Assembly (NCBI GenBank): GCA_964552325.1
Contig: CAZKHA010000046.1
Span: 1-22,264, forward strand
Length of the DNA: 22,264 bases
Reading direction: 5' to 3'
DNA from: CAZKCK01 sp964552325
GTDB lineage: Bacteria; Bacteroidota; Bacteroidia; Bacteroidales; TTA-H9
The notes beneath the pieces are model-generated. The model did no database searches and was not told the origin of the DNA. It worked only from the letters and a program-made list of their open reading frames with translations. A program made the position numbers and the translations under genes. Within the stretch, counting starts at the first letter, position 1. Each line of letters opens with the position of its first letter. Shown here piece after piece: positions 15,894 to 22,264 of the stretch.

Positions 15894-17084
15894 ATGTCAG
15901 CATTCAGCAAAACCCAAGAATACCGGATTGTGCGCCTAAAAGAGGTTGCAAGGCTTCTATTGGAAGCAGGCAATGTACACGCGTTTATTGTCAACAACCA
16001 AGATTTTATTGCCAGTGTAGTTCCCGAAGACTTTATTCATCTCTTCGACAGCCTAGTAGCTGAACATCCCGAGCTTGAAAAAGTGAAGGATATGGCCAAC
16101 AAGATGTTGAATATCTTCCATATCCCTATTCGCGATTACAAAAGGCTTGTGCCCAAACCCGACTCCTTCTTAGGCATAATGGAGCAAAACAACCGGGCCA
16201 TGGAACAAATGCTTGACCAAATAAGGCCAGTGTTCAAGGCTTTTATGGCTGACCCCAAGCAAGCTACGCATAGGAAGCAACTGCTGAATCTTTTTATTCA
16301 GCTCGAATCCTTTACGGCGTATTACACCATTAAAGAGAACGTGCTTTTCCCGTTTCTCGAGAAACACTGGACAAACTACCGTTGCCTGCACTTGATGTGG
16401 TCGTATCATGATGATATACGACGCAATATTAAGGCCGTTCTGGAACTTTTGAGCTCCGAGAGCCATGATCGTAAAGACCTTGCGCCCTATGTTGGGGATA
16501 TCTTTTTTGATATGCTGGCAATTAAGTTTCGCGAGGAGCATATTTTGTACCCCCATATTCTTGCTACCCTTCAGCCCCAATTGCTGGACGATATGAAATG
16601 GATGGCACTCGAAATTGGTTACCCTTTTTGTAAACCCGAAGCAAGCAATGAAAACATACCCACCAATACAGCAGCCAATTCCTTGACCCAATTGGGCACT
16701 GGTGCGCTTACCCCCGAGCAAATCAGGCTTGTGTTCAACCATCTTCCGGTTGATATAACTTTTGTTGATGCCAGCAACAAGGTTGCCTTCTTTTCGTCGC
16801 CAAAACGCCGGGTTTTCCCACGTACCAAGGCCATTATAGGGCGCGATGTAAGCAACTGCCATCCAAAAGAAAGCGTCCATGTGGTTGAGAAAATTGTTGA
16901 ATCGTTTAGAACGGGTGCAAAAGACCATGCTGACTTCTGGATACACTTAAAGGATGAAACCGTGCTGATACAATATTTTGCTGTACGAGATGAGCAAGGA
17001 ATCTACCAAGGTGTTTTGGAAGTAACGCAAGAAGTATCGGCCATAAGGGCCTTGCAAGGCGAAAAACGTTTGCTCGATTGGTAA
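15894..17084 (+). CDS. DUF438 / hemerythrin-like / PAS domain protein
   Basis: This 396-residue cytosolic protein has three parts. They are an N-terminal DUF438 helical domain (about 10-80), a four-helix hemerythrin-like domain (about 95-245), and a C-terminal PAS domain (about 275-385). The PAS part includes LPVDITFVD, RVFPRTKAIIGRDV and NCHPKESVHVVEKI, a pattern typical of this family. Candidate iron ligands include E148 (KEN), H172/D173 (YHDDIR), E214/E215, H216 and H221. The helix-2 histidine expected before KEN in relatives appears as tyrosine (Y143-Y144), so a standard diiron site cannot be assumed. No output domain such as a kinase or DNA-binding motif is present. A role as sensor or scavenger of O2 or NO is plausible from the domains and from the nearby norB. 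The 183 bases before it show no clear promoter, so it is probably transcribed with the cupin. Confidence 0.87.
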   Translation: MSAFSKTQEYRIVRLKEVARLLLEAGNVHAFIVNNQDFIASVVPEDFIHLFDSLVAEHPELEKVKDMANKMLNIFHIPIRDYKRLVPKPDSFLGIMEQNNRAMEQMLDQIRPVFKAFMADPKQATHRKQLLNLFIQLESFTAYYTIKENVLFPFLEKHWTNYRCLHLMWSYHDDIRRNIKAVLELLSSESHDRKDLAPYVGDIFFDMLAIKFREEHILYPHILATLQPQLLDDMKWMALEIGYPFCKPEASNENIPTNTAANSLTQLGTGALTPEQIRLVFNHLPVDITFVDASNKVAFFSSPKRRVFPRTKAIIGRDVSNCHPKESVHVVEKIVESFRTGAKDHADFWIHLKDETVLIQYFAVRDEQGIYQGVLEVTQEVSAIRALQGEKRLLDW

Positions 17085-17695
17085 AAGGCATTGGGTTGGT
17101 TACGCGAAGCACTTACAGCTTACTTGCCTCACAAGCAAAGCCCTTTATTATTCACTGTTTCGCTAAAACCGTTTCAAACATTTACTGTTGCAACGCTTTG
17201 CTAATGAAGGGGCAGGCTAAAAGGTTTAGTGCGGTAGGCTGAACGATTCATAAAAAATATTTTGCAAAGAGATTCACCCGAAAACATGCTCTATGTTTTG
17301 CATGAAGCCTCGTTAAGGCAACTTGGCAAGCGATAAGATGCGAGGTGGTAAGAATAAAACCTCGTTTTGATTTAAGGAATTCCATCACGCAATAAGGTGA
17401 AATGCCTCGTACAGTCCATGATTTCAATCTGCCTCGTTGCCTAGCTATGCGCTGAAGAAACGGAGCTGCCATTTACACGCGGGTTCACGGATACCACCTA
17501 ATTAATTCACAAAACCCCCTTGCATTTTATTCTAGTCAACTGTAGATGAGACTTCTCTCCCGATTCATTCAGGGTCGAAATGACCTTATTTTAATGTATT
17601 GAAAGTGGGGGCAATCTCATTCTACTGTTGAAATCATTCTTAAGTATAATCCAGTATAAGTATTGAAATCTTAACTTTGCAAAAAATGGATACAC
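17085..17695. other. Gene-free stretch of about 610 bases
   Basis: No protein with recognisable features is found on either strand. The hexamer CCTCGT occurs four times in the same orientation (17308, 17360, 17405, 17432), and an inverted copy, ACCTCGC, occurs near 17340. The spacings (52, 45 and 27) are irregular. No terminator is evident after the hemerythrin-PAS gene. Confidence 0.5.
17672..17679 (+). promoter_or_regulatory. Candidate -7 element of the DsrE-like gene
   Basis: TAACTTTG is a full match to TAnnTTTG, 16 bases before the start codon, which implies a very short leader. No TTG is present at 17-23 bases upstream, so an activator may be needed or the match is by chance. Confidence 0.4.
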
Positions 17696-18016
17696 ATGAA
17701 ACTGGGAATACTAATTGAAACCAAAGAACCTGAGAAAGCATGGAATGCTTTTAGGTTTGCCGTTACGGCCAAAAAACAAGGCCACGATGTAAAAGTATTT
17801 TTGATGGGCGAAGCGGTTGAATGCGAAGGGCTGACGCATCCAAAATACAACGTTGACCAACAGCTTAAGGCTTTTGTACAACTTGAGGGCGAAGTATTGG
17901 CTTGCGGCACTTGCCTTAAATCGCGGAATCTTGAGGCCACCGAAGCCTGCCCCCTTTCTACCATGGTTGACTGTGTTAACCTTGTGGTTTGGGCCGATAA
18001 AATGGTAACATTTTAG
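17696..18016 (+). CDS. DsrE/YchN-like small sulfur-handling family protein
   Basis: This 106-residue cytosolic protein begins MKLGILIETKEPEKAWNAFR, with the alternating beta strand and helix order of the DsrE fold. LACGTCLKSR carries cysteines at 70 and 73, and a third is at 85. In DsrE-type proteins a cysteine in this position can carry persulfide sulfur, often in sulfur-relay or sulfur-oxidation pathways. It stands alone here, with no dsr, tus or rhodanese partner in the window, so its partner is unknown. The ATG at 17696 gives the conserved N-terminus; an earlier ATG at 17686 is out of frame. Family call is good, function open. Confidence 0.8.
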   Translation: MKLGILIETKEPEKAWNAFRFAVTAKKQGHDVKVFLMGEAVECEGLTHPKYNVDQQLKAFVQLEGEVLACGTCLKSRNLEATEACPLSTMVDCVNLVVWADKMVTF

Positions 18017-18235
18017 GGATTTTGCCTTATACAAAGCTGCATTGGCAAGTGAAGATGATTGATTTGCGCTCAAAAAGAACATTTGACGATGTGCTGACCG
18101 ATTCCGCATTGCCTCATAAGAAAATGCCTGCCTTTTTTATACTAAATCTTTTAAAACTCGTTATAACACACTCACCAACGTATATTAGGGCAACAAAATC
18201 TGGTGGCAAATAGGCTGCTATTAGGGAATTATAAC

Positions 18236-18904
18236 CTAATCGATTATTAGTTTTTCGATGAGTTTATACAAATGTGTTCCAATATATTTGGGGTAATCAT
18301 CATTGAAATTGTCAATAGACTTTGCTCGCTCAATGGCAGTTTTGGTTAGGGGTAAATAAATTCTGGGATTAGGTCTTTTGTTGTAGCCCCTTTCGCTTCC
18401 TTCAAGTTGGGCAAGCACAATATCAATGTAATTCTTGCTGCCAACCTTCGCGTTTGCAAAAATCAATGCTTGTTCATCCATCGTAAATTGGTTCAGCTCC
18501 TTATGGTGCAAGACAAGCCAAATTTCGAAACAGGGATTACTCATCGCTAAATAAAAATTGTTTTCTTGCTTACATTCAGCTACCAATTCATCAAAGTTCA
18601 GCTTGTGGATGGTCTGCCAATCATCTCTATCAACAATCAACCAAAACTCATCCGAAGCTTTAAAGCCATATTCATTTTTAGCTTCTTTCAGTAGCTTTTT
18701 AACATTGAATGGGTCAGTACCTTTGTTCTTAGGCCGTTTGAGCGGTACGATTTCTATTAAACCAGAATTATTAAAATAACTGGATAATCTAAAATCTTGA
18801 AAATACTTCCTTTCTGATACTTGGCCCTCAAAAGAGAGAACAAATAATTTTTCGGCATCCATAAACCCACCTTGTCGAATTAAGGGAATTGGCTCTCTGG
18901 GCAT
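18236..18904 (-). CDS. rloB: RloB-like protein (TOPRIM-type nuclease candidate)
   Basis: This 222-residue protein matches the RloB pattern. FVLSFEGQVSERKYF near residues 21-35 has Glu26. WLIVDRDDW at 88-96 has the D92-x-D94-D95 acidic cluster, and SNPCFEIWLVLHH follows. The E then DxD order and the spacing resemble a TOPRIM metal site, as in OLD-type nucleases. The start codon lies two bases after the stop of the upstream AAA ATPase gene, so the two are translated together and probably form one complex. RloB was named from open reading frames inside Campylobacter type I restriction loci, and here too hsdR is close by. AAA/RloB pairs are associated with phage abortive infection (AbiL-type). 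Activity is inferred. A start at M15 is possible but would break the tight coupling. Confidence 0.85.
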   Translation of the reverse strand: MPREPIPLIRQGGFMDAEKLFVLSFEGQVSERKYFQDFRLSSYFNNSGLIEIVPLKRPKNKGTDPFNVKKLLKEAKNEYGFKASDEFWLIVDRDDWQTIHKLNFDELVAECKQENNFYLAMSNPCFEIWLVLHHKELNQFTMDEQALIFANAKVGSKNYIDIVLAQLEGSERGYNKRPNPRIYLPLTKTAIERAKSIDNFNDDYPKYIGTHLYKLIEKLIID

Positions 18905-18906
18905 AG

Positions 18907-20277
18907 CTAATCGTTATTAATAGGTAAAACCGTTAATCCGTTCCTATTACCAAGTTTAGGAACTCCCCTATATCTTCCAAGTAAATAATCGCGCCTTACC
19001 TCCTTGTCAAACCTGATATTATAATCCTCTAATGAATGCAAATGTGTTGCCCCGTGCTTGTCTTTAACAGTAAACCAAATTTCGTCTTTTCGCAATAGTT
19101 TCTGGGTCAATAATGTTGATTCGTGGCTAGCAACAACAAACTGGCTGTTGACGTTTTCGCATTTTGATAAGAAAAAGTCAAACAAGTCATAAACTAGGTT
19201 AGGGTGTAAACTTCGTTCCATTTCATCCACTATAAAAACATTCCCGCCTTTAAAGAAGTCGATAATCAATGGAATTAAGTCCATTATCCTGCGGGTGCCG
19301 TCCGACTCATCCTTTAAATCAAACAATTCAAATGTTCCATCTACCACTTTATGCTTGGTTTTAAGTACCTTGGCCTCAAGCTCATTCGAAGGGTTCTTGA
19401 TAATTATATAATACTTATCGTCCTGTGGATTAGATAAGAAGGCACTATTCTTTTCGCTCCTACCTCCTAATAGGTCATTTTTTATATCCTCTTTTACTTC
19501 ATCCGGAACATCCATTTTTTCAAAGTCAATATGGTTGAATGCAATACCATCAATGCCGGTATCAAAGTAATCAAGCATCTCCGCAAAAAGCTTTTGCAAA
19601 TCGGTATTTTGAAGCAATTCAAATTTCTTACCGATAGTTCTTGAATTGGGATAAATTACGGTAAGCGCGTTTTGAAACCAATCAATCACATTGAGGATAT
19701 CCGAAATGTCGCTCACATTATCGGCAATATTTGTATTTCTAATCTGTGTTAGGAACAGTTGATTTCGCGGAGTTCCTTTGGCTGTAAACTCAATAAACTG
19801 GACTTCCTCTTTTTTGTTTTTCTTTTTCAAGAAATCGATATTGAAGTGGGTAGAATTTGTTCGCTCAAATAGTTTTGTTTCTGACTTCTTATTGATCTCA
19901 AACAACCACTCCTCAACTATTTCCCTCGTATTGAATACAAACCCATAAGCATAGTTTTTCTGCTTGTGTTGAATTTCATATTCAATCCTGGAGTTTGCCC
20001 ATGAGGTTTTTTTATCAAGTTTAAAGAAATCAAACGTTATTGGCTGTTCTGGCTTCGTGCCTTTTAAAACGAGTTTCCTTCCAAATTCGATTGATTTTAC
20101 TAGATTGGATTTTCCGGATGCATTGGCGCCAAATACCACAGCAGCTTTTAACACCGAGGTACCTTTAATGGGTTTGGTTTTATGTTGAGGTTTCAAAGTC
20201 CCTTTTCCGGGTAGCAACGAAAACACTTCCTTGTTGCGAAACGACAAAAAATTCTCAACTGTAAAGCGGATTAGCAT
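18907..20277 (-). CDS. AAA/ABC-type ATPase paired with RloB (defence-type)
   Basis: This 456-residue ATPase starts MLIRFTVENFLSFRNKEVFS, the usual opening of COG1106-like (AAA_15/AAA_21) proteins. Walker A is GANASGKS at 50-57. An ABC-signature-like SDGTRR is at 325-330, Walker B VFIVDE is at 347-352, and the H-loop histidine is 385 in VVASHES. All ATPase motifs are intact. The middle region (about 130-310) carries a charged, helix-rich insertion that could form a coiled-coil or clamp. It is the first gene of a two-gene unit with rloB and has a good promoter 21 bases upstream of its start. By analogy with AbiL, PARIS and OLD-type pairs, the ATPase would sense infection and release or activate its partner nuclease. 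No third gene such as a reverse transcriptase is seen. Confidence 0.87.
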   Translation of the reverse strand: MLIRFTVENFLSFRNKEVFSLLPGKGTLKPQHKTKPIKGTSVLKAAVVFGANASGKSNLVKSIEFGRKLVLKGTKPEQPITFDFFKLDKKTSWANSRIEYEIQHKQKNYAYGFVFNTREIVEEWLFEINKKSETKLFERTNSTHFNIDFLKKKNKKEEVQFIEFTAKGTPRNQLFLTQIRNTNIADNVSDISDILNVIDWFQNALTVIYPNSRTIGKKFELLQNTDLQKLFAEMLDYFDTGIDGIAFNHIDFEKMDVPDEVKEDIKNDLLGGRSEKNSAFLSNPQDDKYYIIIKNPSNELEAKVLKTKHKVVDGTFELFDLKDESDGTRRIMDLIPLIIDFFKGGNVFIVDEMERSLHPNLVYDLFDFFLSKCENVNSQFVVASHESTLLTQKLLRKDEIWFTVKDKHGATHLHSLEDYNIRFDKEVRRDYLLGRYRGVPKLGNRNGLTVLPINND

Positions 20278-20549
20278 AGTTTGTGCAATTTATCGTGCAA
20301 ATGTAGTGAAAAAATCACAACTTAACAACTGCAAGAATGATAAGTCCTCATAATGGATCGATTTGCAACCGCTAAACATGCTATAAAGCGTCATTATCCG
20401 CGTTTTGTTGTGATTTGCGTTCAAAAACACCCTGTAACATCCCATATACTTCAAAACTAAACAATAGGTTATATTTCTTGACACCCCTACTGCTTTTCCT
20501 ACTGTTTGCGGATTTGATGATAGCTAGTAGTTATTTCTTTGCCTGGGCC
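20278..20549. other. Intergenic region left of the coiled-coil gene terminator
   Basis: Apart from the AAA-rloB promoter nothing supported is seen. A hydrophobic 62-codon frame on the plus strand (20415-20603) runs through the terminator hairpin and is not believed. Confidence 0.5.
20298..20328 (-). promoter_or_regulatory. Predicted promoter of the AAA-rloB unit with internal dyad
   Basis: On the minus strand TTG (20326-20328) and TACATTTG (20298-20305) are 20 bases apart, a full match to the Bacteroidota promoter. Between them lies GTGA-N5-TCAC (20306-20318), a dyad placed where a repressor could block polymerase. The leader would be about 15 bases. Confidence 0.65.
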
Positions 20550-20592
20550 AAAAAAAAATCGGCAGGCTTGTACCGGGTAGTTCAGCCTGCCG
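20550..20592 (-). terminator. Intrinsic terminator after the truncated minus-strand gene
   Basis: On the minus strand CGGCAGGCT and AGCCTGCCG pair perfectly (9 bp, G/C-rich) around a 15-base loop, followed by one A and nine T. It lies 30 bases past the stop of the partial gene at 20622, which supports that gene and its strand. Confidence 0.88.
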
Positions 20593-20621
20593 TTGCACAC
20601 TAAGTGATGGGGGTATCCTTT

Positions 20622-20751
20622 TCAGGTAGTTGGGTTTTCGGTGGCTTTGCGGCGGCGGGGCTCGTGTACCTCGAAACCCCATTCGCCCAAGCGCATCATG
20701 TTCTGGCGCAGCACACCCGATAAAATATCGCGACTGCTCTTGATCGAATCC
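20622..20751 (-). CDS. C-terminal end of an unrecognised protein, rest lost in scaffold gap
   Basis: Forty-two codons are readable before a TGA. They include SRDILSGVLRQNMMRLGEWG and a basic tail with RRR. The N-terminal part lies in the 100-N gap. I do not recognise a named family. The 21-bp repeat array on the other side of the gap reads as heptads on this strand, so the protein may have a coiled-coil body. The codon phase across the gap is unknown. The strong terminator 30 bases downstream supports a real, transcribed gene end. The gene sits between hsdR and the AAA-rloB unit, all on the same strand. Confidence 0.6.
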
Positions 20752-20851
20752 NNNNNNNNNNNNNNNNNNNNNNNNNNNNNNNNNNNNNNNNNNNNNNNNN
20801 NNNNNNNNNNNNNNNNNNNNNNNNNNNNNNNNNNNNNNNNNNNNNNNNNNN
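20752..20851. other. Scaffold gap (100 N) beside a tandem repeat
   Basis: There are exactly 100 N, so the true length is unknown. The gap directly abuts a 21-bp repeat array, and repeat collapse is a likely cause of the assembly break. Confidence 0.95.
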
Positions 20852-20856
20852 TTTTG

Positions 20857-21009
20857 AGCGCTCAGGTTGTTAAGTTCAGCGCTCGATTCGTGAAGTTGAG
20901 CGCTCAGTTTGTAAAGTTAAGCGCTCAGATTATGAATTTGATCGTTAAATTCGTAAGGTTGAGCGCTTGCGGAATGCCGCTGATTGCTCAATGCATAAAA
21001 TTGATAACT
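20857..21009. repeat. 21-bp tandem repeat array with AGCGCT at each unit start
   Basis: Units start at 20857, 20878, 20899, 20920, 20941, 20962 and 20983, with a partial eighth at 21004. AGCGCT is intact in five (20857, 20878, 20899, 20920, 20962) and decayed in the others, so identity falls away from the gap. On the minus strand the units read as heptads of the type Q-L-x-x-L-S-A, a coiled-coil pattern. One unit has TAA where the others have CAA, CAG or GAA (20917-20919), and no start codon lies between that stop and the gap. On the plus strand the frame is open (L-S-A-Q-F-V-K type units) but has no supporting features. Confidence 0.85.
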
Positions 21010-21368
21010 TTTTCAAGCATTCTCATACACTGGGTCTAGCTAAGTTTAGGCGTTTTTTGCAATTTGGTCAAATAAAAAGTGAGCAAATGGCTACACAATA
21101 ACCAACCATTTGCAAAGGGGCTTGGTGGCTTATTTTAGTTTATTCGTATAAAGGATTCACTCCTCCGAAGTTTTATACCAATGCCATTATTCTGTTTACA
21201 TGTCATTATCGCATCACATTTCATCTTTTCTGTAGACCTGTGCGAGGGTACACCATATTTATTTTAATGTTTCTGCACCAGCGGGTTGACTTTGAAATCG
21301 CTCCCAAACAGCATTGTTAAGAACTTTGGATAGTGGCATTTAGGCAATGTGTTTACAAATAGTGCTGG
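21010..21368. other. Intergenic region downstream of hsdR
   Basis: No gene is supported. A hairpin GCAAATGG (21083-21090) / CCATTTGC (21106-21113) is followed on the minus strand by TCACTTTTTATTT. It could be a weak terminator for hsdR, but it is 255 bases past the stop and the T-run is offset by four bases. Confidence 0.5.
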
Positions 21369-22264
21369 CTAATACTGTCCGTAAACACTTATTCCACCAC
21401 CAAAATATTGATGTTTTAAATGTTCGTAAACTAAATTCGTTTTCAAGTCAATGTCGTCCGATTGATAAGTGGGATATGGCAGGGCATTAAAGAGTGTTTT
21501 GCTTACGGTATTAAAAACTGCCGCTGCTGTTGCGGATTTGTCAGCCCATTGTTCGACTTTTAATTTCTCATTTTTCAGTTCATCGAGTAACTCAACAGAT
21601 ATTTTCTTGATTTCATTTTTCTCCTTCGCTTCCAGCTTCTTGCCGAACCTTAAAATGTCGAAAATTGCTTTTTGCTCATCAGTCAAGCCTTCTCGTTTGG
21701 TGTCGGCTTCTTCTTCGGAATATGAGTTTACGAGTTCTATAAGCTTTCTAAAGGTTTCTTTTATAACCACTTCGTCTTTGCCCCTATTGTATTCGTCGAT
21801 GATTTCCTGATACCGCCTGTAATAATCAACCGTTAAAGGATTGCGATCAACCATATGCTTTAGCTGTTTTTCAACTTTATCTTTAAGGGTTTGAACGGCA
21901 GTGTGCTTATTGGGTGTTTTTAAAAAGTACTGCTCCAGAAGTTCAAAATTCAATACGCTTAAGTCTATGATTTTTTCTGTATTGTGGCCGTGTTCTGCAA
22001 CCATGTTTTCAATGGATTCATCAACCACATTTTGTATTTTCCGCATGATATCCGCTACATCTGCACTCTCAACTTTATCGTCAATAGCACTGTAAATTTC
22101 ATCAATGGCATTCTTTTTGGGTGCGTATAGGTTCAGCACTTTGTCAGGCTGCAAGGCTTTGTATTTCCTAAAAACTTCGCGGGCAAGTATCTGAAATTTA
22201 CGTTTGGTTTCGTCGTTTGTATAAACAGCCTCGAGTGCATTTTCAATGGCTTTTAATTTATGTA
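21369..22264 (-). CDS. hsdR: Type I restriction enzyme HsdR, C-terminal part
   Basis: The frame is open to the right edge and ends with TAG or TAA-type stop at 21369, giving about 297 residues. The sequence is the helical C-terminal region (DUF3387-like) of type I R subunits. LTDEQKAIFDIL comes midway and LKVEQWADKSATAAAVFNTV near the end, followed by a tyrosine-rich tail. This region contacts the methyltransferase core. The nuclease and helicase domains lie outside the window, so activity cannot be judged. HsdR cuts DNA lacking the host methylation after ATP-driven translocation, with HsdM and HsdS, which should be further right. The TTG near 22154 is an internal leucine, since the frame continues upstream with normal coding sequence. 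Confidence 0.82.
   Translation of the reverse strand, partial: HKLKAIENALEAVYTNDETKRKFQILAREVFRKYKALQPDKVLNLYAPKKNAIDEIYSAIDDKVESADVADIMRKIQNVVDESIENMVAEHGHNTEKIIDLSVLNFELLEQYFLKTPNKHTAVQTLKDKVEKQLKHMVDRNPLTVDYYRRYQEIIDEYNRGKDEVVIKETFRKLIELVNSYSEEEADTKREGLTDEQKAIFDILRFGKKLEAKEKNEIKKISVELLDELKNEKLKVEQWADKSATAAAVFNTVSKTLFNALPYPTYQSDDIDLKTNLVYEHLKHQYFGGGISVYGQY

Noticed and set aside
16170..16946. 258-residue minus-strand frame opposite the hemerythrin-PAS gene
   Set aside because: The plus strand encodes recognisable DUF438, hemerythrin and PAS segments in this interval. The opposite frame has no family features.
17248..17472. 74-residue minus-strand frame in the 610-base gap
   Set aside because: Composition is not protein-like, with no motif, promoter or neighbour support.
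18022..18213. 63-residue plus-strand frame after the DsrE-like gene
   Set aside because: No recognisable features and no promoter. It is probably chance reading in the intergenic stretch before rloB.
20415..20603. Hydrophobic 62-residue plus-strand frame
   Set aside because: It reads through the minus-strand terminator hairpin and has no promoter or family features. The hydrophobic run comes from T-rich DNA.
20857..21009. CRISPR array
   Set aside because: The units are contiguous with no unique spacers, the period is 21 bases, and no cas genes are present.
20641..21039. Plus-strand frame through the second gap and the 21-bp repeats
   Set aside because: Its left part is antisense to a minus-strand gene end that is supported by a terminator. 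The open frame through the repeats follows from the 21-base period.
1..22264. tRNA, rRNA or insertion sequences
   Set aside because: No cloverleaf-like or rRNA-like segments, transposase motifs or terminal repeats with target duplications were seen on reading.

Overview
The window looks like a fragment of a Bacteroidota (Bacteroidetes) chromosome, probably from a draft or metagenomic assembly because it holds two runs of exactly 100 N. The lineage call rests on several things. Promoter-like sites fit the Bacteroidota pattern (TTG or TTTG, about 18-20 bases, then TAnnTTTG). Genes start behind A/T-rich leaders without clear Shine-Dalgarno sequences. The left-edge gene encodes a Bacteroidota-type lipoprotein peptidase of the M49 kind.

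Layout. (a) 1-1016, minus strand: N-terminal half of the M49 lipoprotein. (b) 1463-11737, plus strand: a complete respiratory nitrate operon, narC-narG-narH-narJ-narI-narK1-narK2, with one good promoter upstream and one strong intrinsic terminator at the end. A scaffold gap removes the narJ/narI junction. (c) 12131-15023, minus strand: an Rrf2-family regulator with three cysteines, then a quinol-type nitric oxide reductase (norB). Each has the same inverted repeat AAATAC-N12-GTATTT at its promoter, so the regulator most likely controls itself and norB. (d) 15239-17084, plus strand: a small cupin and a DUF438/hemerythrin/PAS protein. (e) 17696-18016: a solitary DsrE-like protein. (f) 18236-22264, minus strand: a defence-type region with the C-terminal part of a type I restriction HsdR, a fragmentary coiled-coil gene with a 21-bp repeat array and a second scaffold gap, and a tightly coupled AAA ATPase/RloB pair.

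How it works together. NarGHI, matured by NarJ, would reduce nitrate at the cytoplasmic face using quinol. NarC is a membrane-anchored periplasmic diheme cytochrome, and the two NarK proteins would import nitrate and exchange it for nitrite. NorB removes nitric oxide to nitrous oxide under a probable NO or Fe-S sensing repressor. No nitrite reductase is visible, so the NO must come from a gene elsewhere or from outside the cell. The cupin and hemerythrin/PAS proteins may belong to the same redox/NO biology, but that is inference from position. The right end is a separate, anti-phage type module.

The most interesting observations are: the shared Rrf2 operator with a promoter -7 element inside it; large periplasmic insertions in both NarK transporters, at different loops; the AAA/RloB pair beside hsdR; and a 21-bp, two-helical-turn repeat array abutting an assembly gap, which on the minus strand reads as a coiled coil broken by one stop codon.
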